Origin: Eimeria necatrix
Taxonomy: Eukaryota > Apicomplexa > Conoidasida > Eucoccidiorida > Eimeriidae
Reading direction: 5' to 3'
Assembly: GCF_000499385.1 (NCBI RefSeq)
Contig: NW_013651790.1
Coordinates: forward strand, 90,604-154,603
DNA: 64,000 nucleotides
In this document: in pieces, positions 44,401 through 55,567 of the stretch
Numbering within the stretch: position 1 is the first letter of the stretch
Layout: each line of letters opens with the position of its first letter
The notes under the pieces: model-generated
What the model was told of the DNA's origin: nothing
Databases searched by the model: none
The model's input: the letters and a program-made list of their open reading frames with translations, nothing else
Made by a program: the position numbers and the translations under genes

Positions 44401-46053
44401 TGTCCAACCGCGGGACATCTGATGGATCACAAAGGACACGCACCCAAGGCTTCAGTTCCCCTGGAGGCTCGATAGATAATGAGCCCCCTGAGGGCCCTTT
44501 GCCTAGAGGCCTTTCTGGGAAAGTTCCACCTCCAAGAGCCCTTAGGTTGGGCCTTCAGCAGCTCGTGTTCTGGCCCACAGTGAAGTGCAGTTTGAAGAAC
44601 TCTGTCTCTGCGGGAATTTCAAATACAGTGAGCTCCGTGCAAGTGTGTATGCCGGGGTCATGTGAGAGCAATGCATGCAGCGGCTTGCTAGTTTTTCCGC
44701 GCCTTCGCCCGCATTCCCGCTTGTTTCAGTTATTCTCTTTGCATGCTTGCTTGCCCAAGTTTGGCTGTTCGTTTGCGTCCGCCTCTTCTTCACACCCAAC
44801 TACCTGTTTAGGCGTAATCGTTACACAGGGCTGGGTACAGGTTTCTGTAGAGCCAATAGAGGCACGGGAGTGTGCAGCTCTTCAGAAGCGATCCCTCATG
44901 GATAGGCCTACGAGCAAACGTGCATGCATGTGCATGCATGCCCTTGTGCGCTGTTGGGGCTGCTGCCTGTTTGCAGGTGCTTTACAGCTTGCGCAAGCTC
45001 GGGAAACGTCTGGGACTGTGAGGCAGCAGGCCACTTGCTCCTATAGTGTTCTATTTCATCTATCCACTGCCTATCTCAGTTTCATTTACCTGTCTGCTGT
45101 GCGCATGGAGGCAAACGCAGCACTTGTCTAGCTCGAACTTCAGCAAAAAGCCTGTGCTTGCATGCGGTTCACACAAGCACGCATACCAACATGGACACAT
45201 GCAAGCATGCCTGTGCTCATGCACTGTACCATACATACATGCATACGCAGACGCACTCATACGCGTATGCACGTATGCATCTGTAGCCACAGAGAATGAG
45301 TTTCAGCTCAACTATTTGTCAAGTACGCATGCGTGCAAATTTACTTGTACAAGAGTTCATGACTACGGAAACGCAATTACATCTGTGGATACATGAACGC
45401 ACATTTAACTGTAGTATTGCGTAGATGCATATACTTAGGGATGCACACATACTAGCCTGTGGGTATGTCTGGAACGGTACTTTCCTTGGAAATATAAGAG
45501 TTTCAAATTGGCCCGGCTATCTCCCTCTAATATAGCCTACATACATGTACTTATGGATGCACACATACGAGTCTGTGGGTATGTCTGGAACGGTACTTTC
45601 CTTGGAAATACAAGCGTTTCAAATTGGCCCGTGTATCTCCCTCAAAAGGCACTTCATTAGTATGAATGTCACATTTGCGGTGCACATGCAGCCGAGAGCC
45701 TCTGCGTGCATCTGTAGTGCAGCGGAACGACAACAAACAAAACGAAGAAAAATGGAAAGACAGGCTGCCGCTAAGCGCGCGCATCCATCTTGAAAAGGAG
45801 CGCATACTGCCCAGCCTCTAAACGCCCGCCTATAGATAAACCAAGGGGCTAAGGAATACACAAAATCGGGCCAGTGCAGAAGCACCGCACGGGCCGACCT
45901 AAGTACATATGTTGTTGCATCTGGCTATTTGTATAAAAGCGACAGAAGCAGAGGCAGCCACCGCACTCCTCTGCACTTCTGTTATTAACTGTCTGCGCAC
46001 AAAATTTACCGCCGTCCTACATCTTCGGTTCACTCGAGAACTAAACACCTTAC
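44401..46053. other. Convergent intergenic region rich in TGCATGC
   Basis: It holds the 3' ends of TAM41 (+) and the symporter (-). GCATGC/TGCATG words are dense at about 44,920-44,940 and 45,150-45,330, and a tandem duplication lies at 45,430-45,643. Some TAM41 coding sequence may extend into the first few hundred bases. No further gene is recognised. Confidence 0.45.
45430..45643. repeat. Tandem duplication, two copies of about 98 bp offset by 116 bp
   Basis: Copy one (45,430-45,527) and copy two (45,546-45,643) share GATGCACACATAC, GGGTATGTCTGGAACGGTAC, TTTCCTTGGAAATA and TTTCAAATTGGCCCG, with few differences. They are separated by a short spacer. The copies are non-coding. Confidence 0.85.
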
Positions 46054-47730
46054 TTACACACAGCATGACGCCTCTGTTCCAGGTGTACTGCTTTTGACTG
46101 CCCCCAATTCAACTGCGTGGGACTGGGGAGTGTCTGTACATCCGTCGTTGTTGCTGCTCCTTGTACTGTTGCTGCTAGCTGCACGCGGTTGCTGCTGGGA
46201 GGCTTCGCTGCCCGCTGATTGCGGGGCTGTCTGTCCTTCCGGGCTCTTGGCAGTTGCAGAGGGTGGGGTTGTTGTTTTGGTTTGGTTGCAGTGACGATCC
46301 AACGCACTGATGGCCGCAGCCGCCACAGCGCCCACAACAGGCACCACAATGAACGAAACTAAATAAGGCACAGACGAAATGTCCTCGGGCGCAAAAAACG
46401 CAAAAGAAAAAGGAATTCCTGAAACAAGTGCTGCTACCACTCCACACAGCGAGAGCGCCACAGCTGCACAGCCCAGGCCTCCTAGGAACCCCAAGGCCGT
46501 GATGCTGGGGTGCACAGTCACCACGAAGGGGCCAGCGAGCACGGCACAGAGGAAGTTTGAAACCATATAGAGGGCCAAGAGGGAGACCTGATAGAGAGCC
46601 AGCAGCACTGCTGGGACGTTGACTACCACCATGGCCAGTCTTGCCCAGTTGAAAGACAGGTGGAATTTTTCCAAGTCCTTTCCTATGAGCGACACAATGG
46701 CCGCCTGGTACGTGTCCACGCTTGAAGTCACACAGGCCACGGCTAGCACACACAACATCACCACCCACTCCACAGGCAGCCTCTCCGCAGCAAAGGTGAA
46801 CAGCGAAGCCCCCATCAGCGCCTCCTCCCGCGTGAGACACACCAGCCCCGCAGTCCCGAACAGCAGCACAGAGCCACCCACCAGGACCGCAGCCAGCACA
46901 AACCCTCGCTGCATGTCCCCCACAGACCGCGCGGCCCACACTCGCTGCCATATGCCCTGATCGCACAGAAACACGGGCCACACGGACAACACCAGCACGG
47001 CCCCGGCCACGGCGCACTCGCTGGGGGTGAAGCTCACGGCCTCGATCTCGAGGCCCTCTAAGGTTGGGGGGGCCCAGGGGCCCCCGGGGCCCCCCTTGCA
47101 TATCAGGAATACGACGAAGGGGATGAACAGGAAAACAATCACCACCGCCTGCACCACGTCGCTAATAATGCAGCATTTCAGCCCTCCCAAGAGCACGTAA
47201 AGAAGAGGAATCACCGCCACAAGGATTACTGCACACGGCAGGGGGAAGGCTCCGCGGGTTAAGGCCTTCATAGACAAGCCCACAGTGGTGAGTTCTGAAG
47301 AAAGGCTCACGAACATCATGCTCAGCGACACGAGCGCTGCTGCTACTTGGGAGGGCAGGCCGAAACGCTCAGCCAGGAAGTCGCAGCTGCAGAATGCGCC
47401 CTTGCTGCTGCTATAGATGCGGGAGGAGAGCCACAGCAGCAGCAAATAGGGTAAGCTGCTGCTCAGGGCGTACCCAATAACCCCAGGCCAGCCATACAGC
47501 GCCCCCGCCACCGGAGGCAAGTACAACACCCAGTTGCCCATGAAAGAGGCATACAGCGAGAGCCCTAGGGGAACCCAGGTCACCTCTTGCCTTGCCGACA
47601 GAAAGGAGGGCCCGGGAGAGAGCAGGCGGCCCAAAGACTGACGCCGTGCCCCATAGAGCACAAATAGACCAAATCCGAACACGGTTGTTAGGAACACACC
47701 GTACGCCCAGTTCAGGCTGAGGGCCCCCAT
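46054..47730 (-). CDS. Sodium:solute symporter (SSS family), single exon
   Basis: A multi-pass plasma-membrane transporter of 558 residues without introns. About 13 hydrophobic helices can be counted between residues 8 and 470, beginning with the N-terminal helix AYGVFLTTVFGFGLFVLYGA. Family-like features are the GLSLYASFMGNWVLYLPP helix near residue 55 (SSS helix 1, substrate/sodium site), GGLKCCIISDVVQAVV near 200 (the GGxxaxxxtDxxQ block) and WARLAMVVVNV (the RxxxxxxG-type helix 9 start). The C-terminal 80 residues are hydrophilic, serine/glutamine-rich and presumably cytoplasmic. It somewhat resembles urea/DUR3-like members, but the substrate cannot be decided from sequence reading alone. 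Codon choice is GC-rich like neighbouring genes. The gene is convergent with TAM41. Confidence 0.85.
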   Translation of the reverse strand: MGALSLNWAYGVFLTTVFGFGLFVLYGARRQSLGRLLSPGPSFLSARQEVTWVPLGLSLYASFMGNWVLYLPPVAGALYGWPGVIGYALSSSLPYLLLLWLSSRIYSSSKGAFCSCDFLAERFGLPSQVAAALVSLSMMFVSLSSELTTVGLSMKALTRGAFPLPCAVILVAVIPLLYVLLGGLKCCIISDVVQAVVIVFLFIPFVVFLICKGGPGGPWAPPTLEGLEIEAVSFTPSECAVAGAVLVLSVWPVFLCDQGIWQRVWAARSVGDMQRGFVLAAVLVGGSVLLFGTAGLVCLTREEALMGASLFTFAAERLPVEWVVMLCVLAVACVTSSVDTYQAAIVSLIGKDLEKFHLSFNWARLAMVVVNVPAVLLALYQVSLLALYMVSNFLCAVLAGPFVVTVHPSITALGFLGGLGCAAVALSLCGVVAALVSGIPFSFAFFAPEDISSVPYLVSFIVVPVVGAVAAAAISALDRHCNQTKTTTPPSATAKSPEGQTAPQSAGSEASQQQPRAASSNSTRSSNNDGCTDTPQSHAVELGAVKSSTPGTEASCCV

Positions 47731-49624
47731 CGTGCAGAACTGATGGAGGCACCAGACGGACGCATATAAAGAGCCTATGGGCCCTCAGGCCCCCAAAAAA
47801 TAAGGACTGGCTTACGGTCACGGCGCAGAAAAACTCAGGTGAAGCACAGCGGGGGCCCCTAGCCGTGCCCACAGGTTACTGGGGCTCACCGCCGAGGCTG
47901 GGGAGCGCCCAGCAGCTAATTGAGTGGAGAGGACTCTCAGGGCGACGGAAAGAGTTGAAAGATGAATACAGAAAAAGCGGAGGTCCTCTTGTGGCGTAGC
48001 GGTGGAGGGTCACTTGGGTGTTCTGCCTGTTCACCGCGCTCCCCTTGGTCGCTGCCCTTAATACTCCACTAAATCAAGACAAGTCCAGGAGAGTCAAAAA
48101 AAAACTTAAGGTCTGAACCAACACAACCAAAAGGGACAAAAACAACCGTATAGACGCCCGTTTCACGTGCACAGGCAAACCTCAAAGGCCAACAGTAAGG
48201 CCGCCGCAAGGGGGAGGGCGGCCCCACACCACTAACGGCCTTTGTAGGGGAGAGGACTCCTCTTCCTTGGAAGGCACAGCAAAATCCGTTTGCGTAAACA
48301 TTAAAAGTTGTGTTTTTAGGGGATATCTACGTCTGCTGAGGAGCAGAAATGACACGGAAGAGGCAGGAGCTGCGCTGCCGGCCACTTCTACGTCCAGCTC
48401 GCCTCGATTTTCAGTCTCCGTAGAGCTAAAAATTTGCATTGATGGAGCTCAATTCATCCTAAGATGCATATATGGCATTGCACGCTATATTGAGACCCGC
48501 GCATTTGGTAGCTAGCTGCAACTAGCTGCATTATTGCCGGAGGCAACTACTGCGGAATGCGGATATCTTCAGCCCGTCTATGCATGCTAGGTGAGTGCAG
48601 TAGCATTCCCAATATATTGCACACCTTCTATTCTGTCTACAGGGGCTCGTTAAAGTTTTATAGGAGCTGAGCTCGCTCGCCCCTGTGTCCCAGCCATACA
48701 TACAACTCTGCAGTTGACACTGCGCGGCCTGTCTGCGGGAAAACAACTATGAGTTGCCGCTTCTATCCTTATTAGACATTTGGAAGTGCAGCACAGCGTA
48801 CAAGACACTTCCTTTGTGCCTTTGGCCACTGGCACGAGATAGCGGACCTTGAATTAAGAGACAGAAAGATGGCAAGCTACAGACGCGGAATTGCTGCACT
48901 GCAGCTATCGACACCATCTGGCTGCTGCCGCTGCTTCTGCATCAAGGCGGAGCCTTTAGATACAACCAAAGCATCTTTGCATATTGTTTTGCCGCCGCTC
49001 CTATGTCGCTTTTGTCTCCGTCTGTTTCTGGCCCAATATCCTGCCCCTTTTCACTTTGATGTAATTTCGTGCTCTAATGCGGGGCTTTTAGGTATAGAGA
49101 AAGTCTATTACTTGCCTCTCTAAAGTGCAGGTACTCGCCAGGCCCTTTGTGGTTCAGCGCAGGAAGAGCACCTTCCTCGATTGAAACAATTAGCCCGTCG
49201 CTTCCTTCCTTTAAAGCCCCAGAAAGCCCCGAAAAATCAAACTAAGACCTACACGCTTTGCACGCGTGCACGCATGCATGCATGCGCAATGCCTCCATGC
49301 ATATTAGCAGACATGCGCAGAATTCGCGCATCTGCGAATATGCAGCCCCATCCTTGTTGCACACAACTATGCATGTACGAAGGACGTGGCCGTTTACACT
49401 TACATTGTTCATGACAATATGTGACAATATGTGCACGAACGAATAAATAGATAAACGTACTTTTATTGCTCATGCACAGCAAAGGCATATAAGTATGGAT
49501 ATGTACCCATACATATAGGAACACATATAGGTATCTGCAAGTAAAAGCAGATGACCAAACGAGCTCGCTTTTGCAGTTTGTTTCCTTTTTGCTATTGCTT
49601 TCTCTCGGCTGTCCGGCCTCTGCG
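47731..49624. other. Intergenic region between NAT10 3' end and symporter 5' end
   Basis: It should contain the symporter promoter and the NAT10 3' untranslated region. No gene is recognised. A TGCATGC-type cluster (CGTGCACGCATGCATGCATG) lies at about 49,263-49,285. Confidence 0.45.
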
Positions 49625-52541
49625 TCAAAAAGCCAAGTTTTTGAACTTCTTGTTTCGCTTTGTCTTGGCAGCCGAACTGCCTTCACCTGAGGCTGCCGCA
49701 TCCCCTGGAGCCTTCGTCTTTTTCCTAATGGAAATGGAGCCTGAAGTCAACGAGAGAGAGACACAAACAAGAATTTAAAAAGCAAAAGAATGTCAGCAAC
49801 AGCAACAGTTACAGAAACAGAAACGGGAGCAACCACAGACGAGAACGAAAAGCACACATCAAGGTAGGGGGGAAGATAAGAACAAAAAGAGGAACTGGAG
49901 AGAATATAAACGGGAACTAAAGAGAGAATAAGAGAAGATAAAACGCAGAAATTGCGTCAGGTGGCACAGTTAGTGAATTCCATCTTTCTTACCCGACACC
50001 TCTCTTCCCTTTGCGGCGTCCTCAATGTCCTCTGGTGTAATGTGACTGACACCGTATTTCTGCAGCACCCCAACAGGTCTTTGCGCCTTTCCCAGTGTTT
50101 AATTTGCCGTTTTCTTGGGTGTTCTATTGGGTGCAATTTGCCGTTTCCTTTTGCAACATTGCCTATTGCATCTGCCTCTTTTTCAATATATCATTACTCC
50201 TGCTGCTCCTTGACAATTATATGACTGCAGCCAGTGCAGCCTGTCGCTGTCCTGCCCCCGCGTCATCAGCCTTAGCTTTATAGTACTCTTATTTTTGTGT
50301 CTTCTCTATTCTTGCTGCACTGCTCATCTGCCTCCTGTCTGTCTCGTTCCTTGCTTCTGCCTATCTGCCTCATCTGTCGCTATCAGTCTCATGTTAACTT
50401 CCTTCTGTCTACCCTTTTCCGCAAGTTTCACATTTCCGTGCTTACCTCGAGCGCATCTGGACCCAGCGCCTCTTTGATTTGCTGCAGCTGGATACTTTGC
50501 TGCTCCAGCACTTTTGCTGCATCTTTCTGCTGCTCCTCCGCCAGGGGGCCCTGGGGTTCAGCCCCCCCCACTAACTCCCCTTGCTTGATGGCCACTCTCC
50601 GGGCGGCGAAGGCCGAGGCCTCTTCGGCCTCCAAAAGATTCTAAACAAACACAATGCACGCACAGGTGGCCCATCCTTGCATGCAGACTCTGCGGGGCTT
50701 CTACCTAGCTCTGCAGCCTCCTGGCCAGGGGCAGAAGCAGGCAGCTCAGCAGGCAAAAAGGACAGAGAAGAGAAATAAATGAATATAGAAAGAGCAACAG
50801 CTCAAGAAAATTGAGTGTTGGGGACTCCCCAGAGAAAGCAGACTGAAATCGGCTGCGTGCGAGGCAGAAAGCAAGAAAAGGTAAGACGGAAGAAGTGGAC
50901 AAAAAGAAACAAGGAAATGGTGTAACAGAGAAAACGAATACACAGCCAAATAAGGCAATGACAGAGGCAGACAAACACCAGCACAGACATGGCAAGAGGC
51001 TATTGCAGAAAAAGACATAAAGGGAAGAAAATAATGAAGAAGACACAGAAGCAGCAGAATCCCTCAAAAACTTGAAAGCAGCCCAAGAAGCTGCACAAAC
51101 GCACATGCAGGTGCTGGTGGATCTTCACTATTGCCTTGTTAAAAAGCGCCAAAATCTGATGGACAGGAACTTTGAATTCCTCAGCCAATGTGTCAGCTGC
51201 AGCACCACACCAACCACCTCAACTCCTTAGCTCTAAATCAAAGTCCCCAAGCTGCTGCTGCGGCTCAGTGCATGCATGCGCAGCACGCAGTCTTGGGAGT
51301 CTACTATTCACAAGAGGCTGAGCCTTCCGCTTCCACCCCCCCCGGCGCCTCCGTTTGCCGCCACTGTTGCATGTATGCACGCATGCATGCATGCATGCAT
51401 GCATGCATGCACCGTGAGGTGTCTAGGGAGACAGCAGGCGGCAGGGGCCTAGGCTGTGCACGTACGCTGTCTCCTCTGGCCGCCCATGCCCAGCAGCGCA
51501 GCTTCTTGCAAAAAGGAAAGCTGCAGGGGCCTCAGCCTTTGGCCGAAGTACAAAGTGCAGAGCAAAGGCACCAAGTCCGTTATTAAGGCCAAGTCCGCGA
51601 GCTGCTGCGCGTACTTGTGCAGACGACTCAAGTCGTGGCGAGTTAAGAACTGGAACATCTGAGAAAAACGAAATGAAAACAGAAGTATAAACAACAAGGT
51701 GAAACGCAGCGGCGCCCCCAGTAGACAGAAGCAAAGAAACGCCCTGCAGCGCACGAGCCTCTGTATACTCCTCTAGACACTTTGTCTCTTCCACTGCTTT
51801 TTTTCTTTTCCACTCTATCTCTTTGTCTCTAAATCCCCGTGCTAAACAGCCAAGTCGGCTATTTGTCAGGATTCGTTTTTTGTTCTTCACTCTTTGCTGC
51901 GCCGCGGCCCGTGGCCCGTGGCCCGCGCAGTGTACGTACACCGCAGAGGCTCACCGTCTCCGCGTTCAACGCAGGCAAATAACCCTCTGCTTCCTGTCCC
52001 CTCGAGCCCGCAAGTGTGGCGAGGGCCAAGGAGACAGACATGTCTCTGAAGGGCCCCCCTGTGAGTTCCACAAACCGCCTCCGGAAGTCTGCAGCGAAGA
52101 GCTGCACCCAATGGCCGTCTGCTGCTTTGCTGCGCTGCAGCAGCAGAAACAGCCACAGCCCGTCTCGCCTTTTGTGCAATTCTAGTTCTTTTTTGCTGCC
52201 TCTTTCGCCCTATCCTGCACTGGCTGTTGTCTTCTTATCAAGATCCACTCTAGTTGCCCTGTCCCTGTCCCCTCTTGCTTTCATTTTCTGTTTCTTCTGT
52301 CTCTTTTTATCTTGCGGCGCCTTGTCATTTTCTGTTTCTCGTCTACTTCCTAGCTACTTCGCGCGTCTATCTGCGCTGCACGGAGTGAAGCTGTTCTGTG
52401 GACTCGACTTTGCATCATCAGGGTTTAGGGTTTAGGGTTTAGAGTTCTCTACACTTGGTGTCTTACCGCCTCCGCCTCGTCAATGCCGTCATAGAGCCCC
52501 CGTTTGTTCATTTCCCCCTGCTGGGCGTCCGAACTCGCTGC

Positions 52542-52579
<38 letters not shown>

Positions 52580-53788
52580 GGGCGGGCGCAGCTGGCCGCA
52601 GCATGATGCAGCTGTGTTCGCCCGTGACGTCGTTGGGCTGCTGCCTCAAGTAGACAGGCACGAAGCCCCTGCGGGCCCAAAAACGCAGCAGCTGGTCCGT
52701 AAGGCCAAAGGCAGTGCCCAAGTAGTCCACGGCGAAGGGGGGGCAGCTGCGGGCGCAGGGGCAGAGCAGCGGGGGCGTGGTCTGTGGCCGCAGCTGTTCG
52801 GGGGTGACGGTAAGTATGGAAAGCGAGTCGGCGGCTTTGCCCTTGTCTTTTTTCCCGTTTTTGGGCTTTTTCGCTGTCTCCTTTGTCCCCTTTGACCCCT
52901 TCTCTTCTTCTTTTGCTGCTGCTTCCTCGGGCTCCTCAGGCTCTGTCTCCTCGTCACTTGTCCCTGCTTCCAAGTCCAAGTCTTCGATGTCTGCGTCCAT
53001 TTTGGACACTTTCTCCTTCCTTTTGGACCCCTGCTGCTGCTGCTGCTGCTGCGCGGCCTTGCGCTGCGCAAAGGCAGCAAACTCCGGGGGCTCCTGCAGA
53101 GACAGGCCCTTGCCCTCGAAAAAGTCTATCAGCTGCTGCAGCGCAGCAGACCCAAAGCCCATTCGCTGCAGACTCGGGTGCACAGCAATTCGCACAATGC
53201 GCGCCTGAGACAAGAAACACACAACAATGTGCTCGAGCAGTCCAGCCACTGCCTGTGGCAGCAGCAGCTGCAACCGCTGCAGCATTAGAGCTGCAGCGGC
53301 AGCAAAGCTGCAGCAGCAGCTGCAACCGCTGCAACATTAGAGCTGCAGCGGCAGCAAAGCTGCAGCAGCAGCTGCAACCGCTGCAGCATTAGAGCTGCAG
53401 CGGCAGCAAAGCTGCAACAGCAGCTGCAACCACTGCAGCATTAGAGCTGCAGCGGCAGCAAAGCTGCAACAGCAGGAACGCCGCTGCTGCAATATTCTCC
53501 TAGCTGCAAGAGTCTCCGGAAATATGCCTCTTCGCCGCTTTTATGCGAACTGACAAATGTAGCTGAGGGCCTAGATTTCCGGGTTTATTTCTAGTAATTA
53601 GGGTTTGAAAAGAAGAGAATAGGAATATAAAATTGACAACTCACCCCGGTGAGAAGCCCCACGTCTTCGTCTCCAAAGGCTTGCGCCAAAGTCCAAGGAA
53701 GCAAATCCCCTGCAGGACGGAGGCCTCTCCCGAGGGCCTCTCGAATGGCTCCGCGGGTGAGCGAGCCCTCAATCGCAACCTGCAGCAG

Positions 53789-53829
<41 letters not shown>

Positions 53830-55531
53830 GTGGTAATGAGGCCTCTGGGGCCGCTGTTTTTGGCTGGCAGGCCGCGGAGAGGCCGGGGGAGGGCCCACCT
53901 GTATGGCGCAGTAAATGTCGGGAAGTGTGTCTTGTTGGTCTTCGACAGTTTTGAGAAAAACAAAAAGAAGGTGGGCCGGGGCGTCGGCCATCAGCTGCAG
54001 GTCGTTGGGGCTGTTCTTGTAGTGCGAAGAAACAAAAAGGCCCTGCAGCCGCTGCAAGAAGGCCTCGCTCGCCGGGTGGTAAGAAAACAAAGCGTCCCTG
54101 TTCACCAAGTACAACGCGCAGCTGCTCGCCGCGGGCAGCCCCTTCTGCACACAAACGGCCCCACACACTCGCCTGCAGCTTTGGGGCCCCAGCGGGCCCC
54201 ACAAGGGCCCACATGGGGTGTGGTGGGGTGGGGCCCCCTCCCCAAACCTCACCTGGGGGCCCCCATGTCCTCTGGGGGGCCCCCAGGTGAGTGTAGCAGA
54301 CCCCGCCCAGGGTGGCAGTTGGGGACGGGGGCCCCTCCAGGCCCTCTGGGGGGCCCCTAAGTGAGTGTAGCACACCCCACCCAGAGTGGGATTTGGGGAG
54401 GGGGCCCCTTCAAAGCCCTCCGGGGGGCCCCTAAGTGAGTGCATATGTGAAAGCATGCATGCGCAGAATGCATTTGCTGCTGAAGAGCCATGGGCAGGCT
54501 TGAGAAACGCCCGAGAGAAACACACGCAGAGACTGGGACAAGGGAGCACACAAGCCCTAAACCCTAAACCCTAAACCCTAACCCTACACTCTGGGAAGCA
54601 AGGCACTTGGGAACATGCAGCGAAAACGACAGACGAGCAAAGAGACAAGTGAGAAAGGGAAAAGAGCAGAAGTTCAAGACAAAGAAAGACTGCCTCCCGC
54701 AGCCCCAGCAGCAGAACTTTTCTGAGAAAGAATGAGCAAAAAAGACAGCTTTCTCACTGCAGGGTCCAGAGCTGGAGCCGTTGTGGAGTCCAAACAAAGC
54801 AAAGAATGCAGCCACTGTTCAATTGCGTCTCCTGCTGCGTAGCGAATGGGGACTTCGAGAGAAAGTTCCTTCAGCTGCCGCTGGGGTGTACGTACACCGT
54901 GGCTGCCAGGGGGGCCCCTCAACCCCCGCCGCAAATCCGCCAACAACTTCAGAGAAAGAGATCTCCCCGTGCCTTCATATCCATTTACTGTTGAGGACAG
55001 CAATACAATGTAAGGGCCTGCGTGCAGACAGAAGAACCCCAAACCCTAAACCCTAAACCCTAAACCCTAGCTGTAGGCGGGAAGCGAAGCTGCTCAGCAG
55101 CTCGGGGGCCCCAAGCCCTTTCGTTTCTGCAGCCGCGAGCGCTCTGGGCGCAGACCCAAACCCTACTCTCCAAGCCCCAAACCCTAGACTCGAGCCCATC
55201 CCCAAACCCTAAACCCTAAACCCTAAACCCTGCAACTCGCCGAGAAGCTTTTTAATGACTGGCAGCGGTATGGAGGCCGCCTCATCCACCACGAGAAGGT
55301 CCGCGTTGATGAGGCTTTGCTGCTCGTGGGGAAAAATGAACTGTACGCGCTGTCTGTGGTGTCTGTACACCTCAATTCGAGTCACCGCCTTCACAGACTG
55401 CTGCTGATATAAACCCGAAGCTGCTGCTCCAGACAAGTCCGCGCCTTTGGGGCCCCGGCCCCCAGTCCCCACAGTCTCCAGGGTCACTTGGAAGTCCCCT
55501 TGCTCCCGCAGGCCCATGGCCTTCAGGCCCT

Positions 55532-55567
<36 letters not shown>

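Noticed and set aside
44379..45131. A 250-codon plus-strand frame
   Set aside because: Only its first part might belong to TAM41; the rest is cysteine/serine-rich with repeat-like TGCATGC sequence and looks like chance.
46175..47101. A 308-codon minus-strand frame inside the symporter
   Set aside because: It is a shifted frame of the symporter gene with arginine/glycine-rich, unstructured composition.
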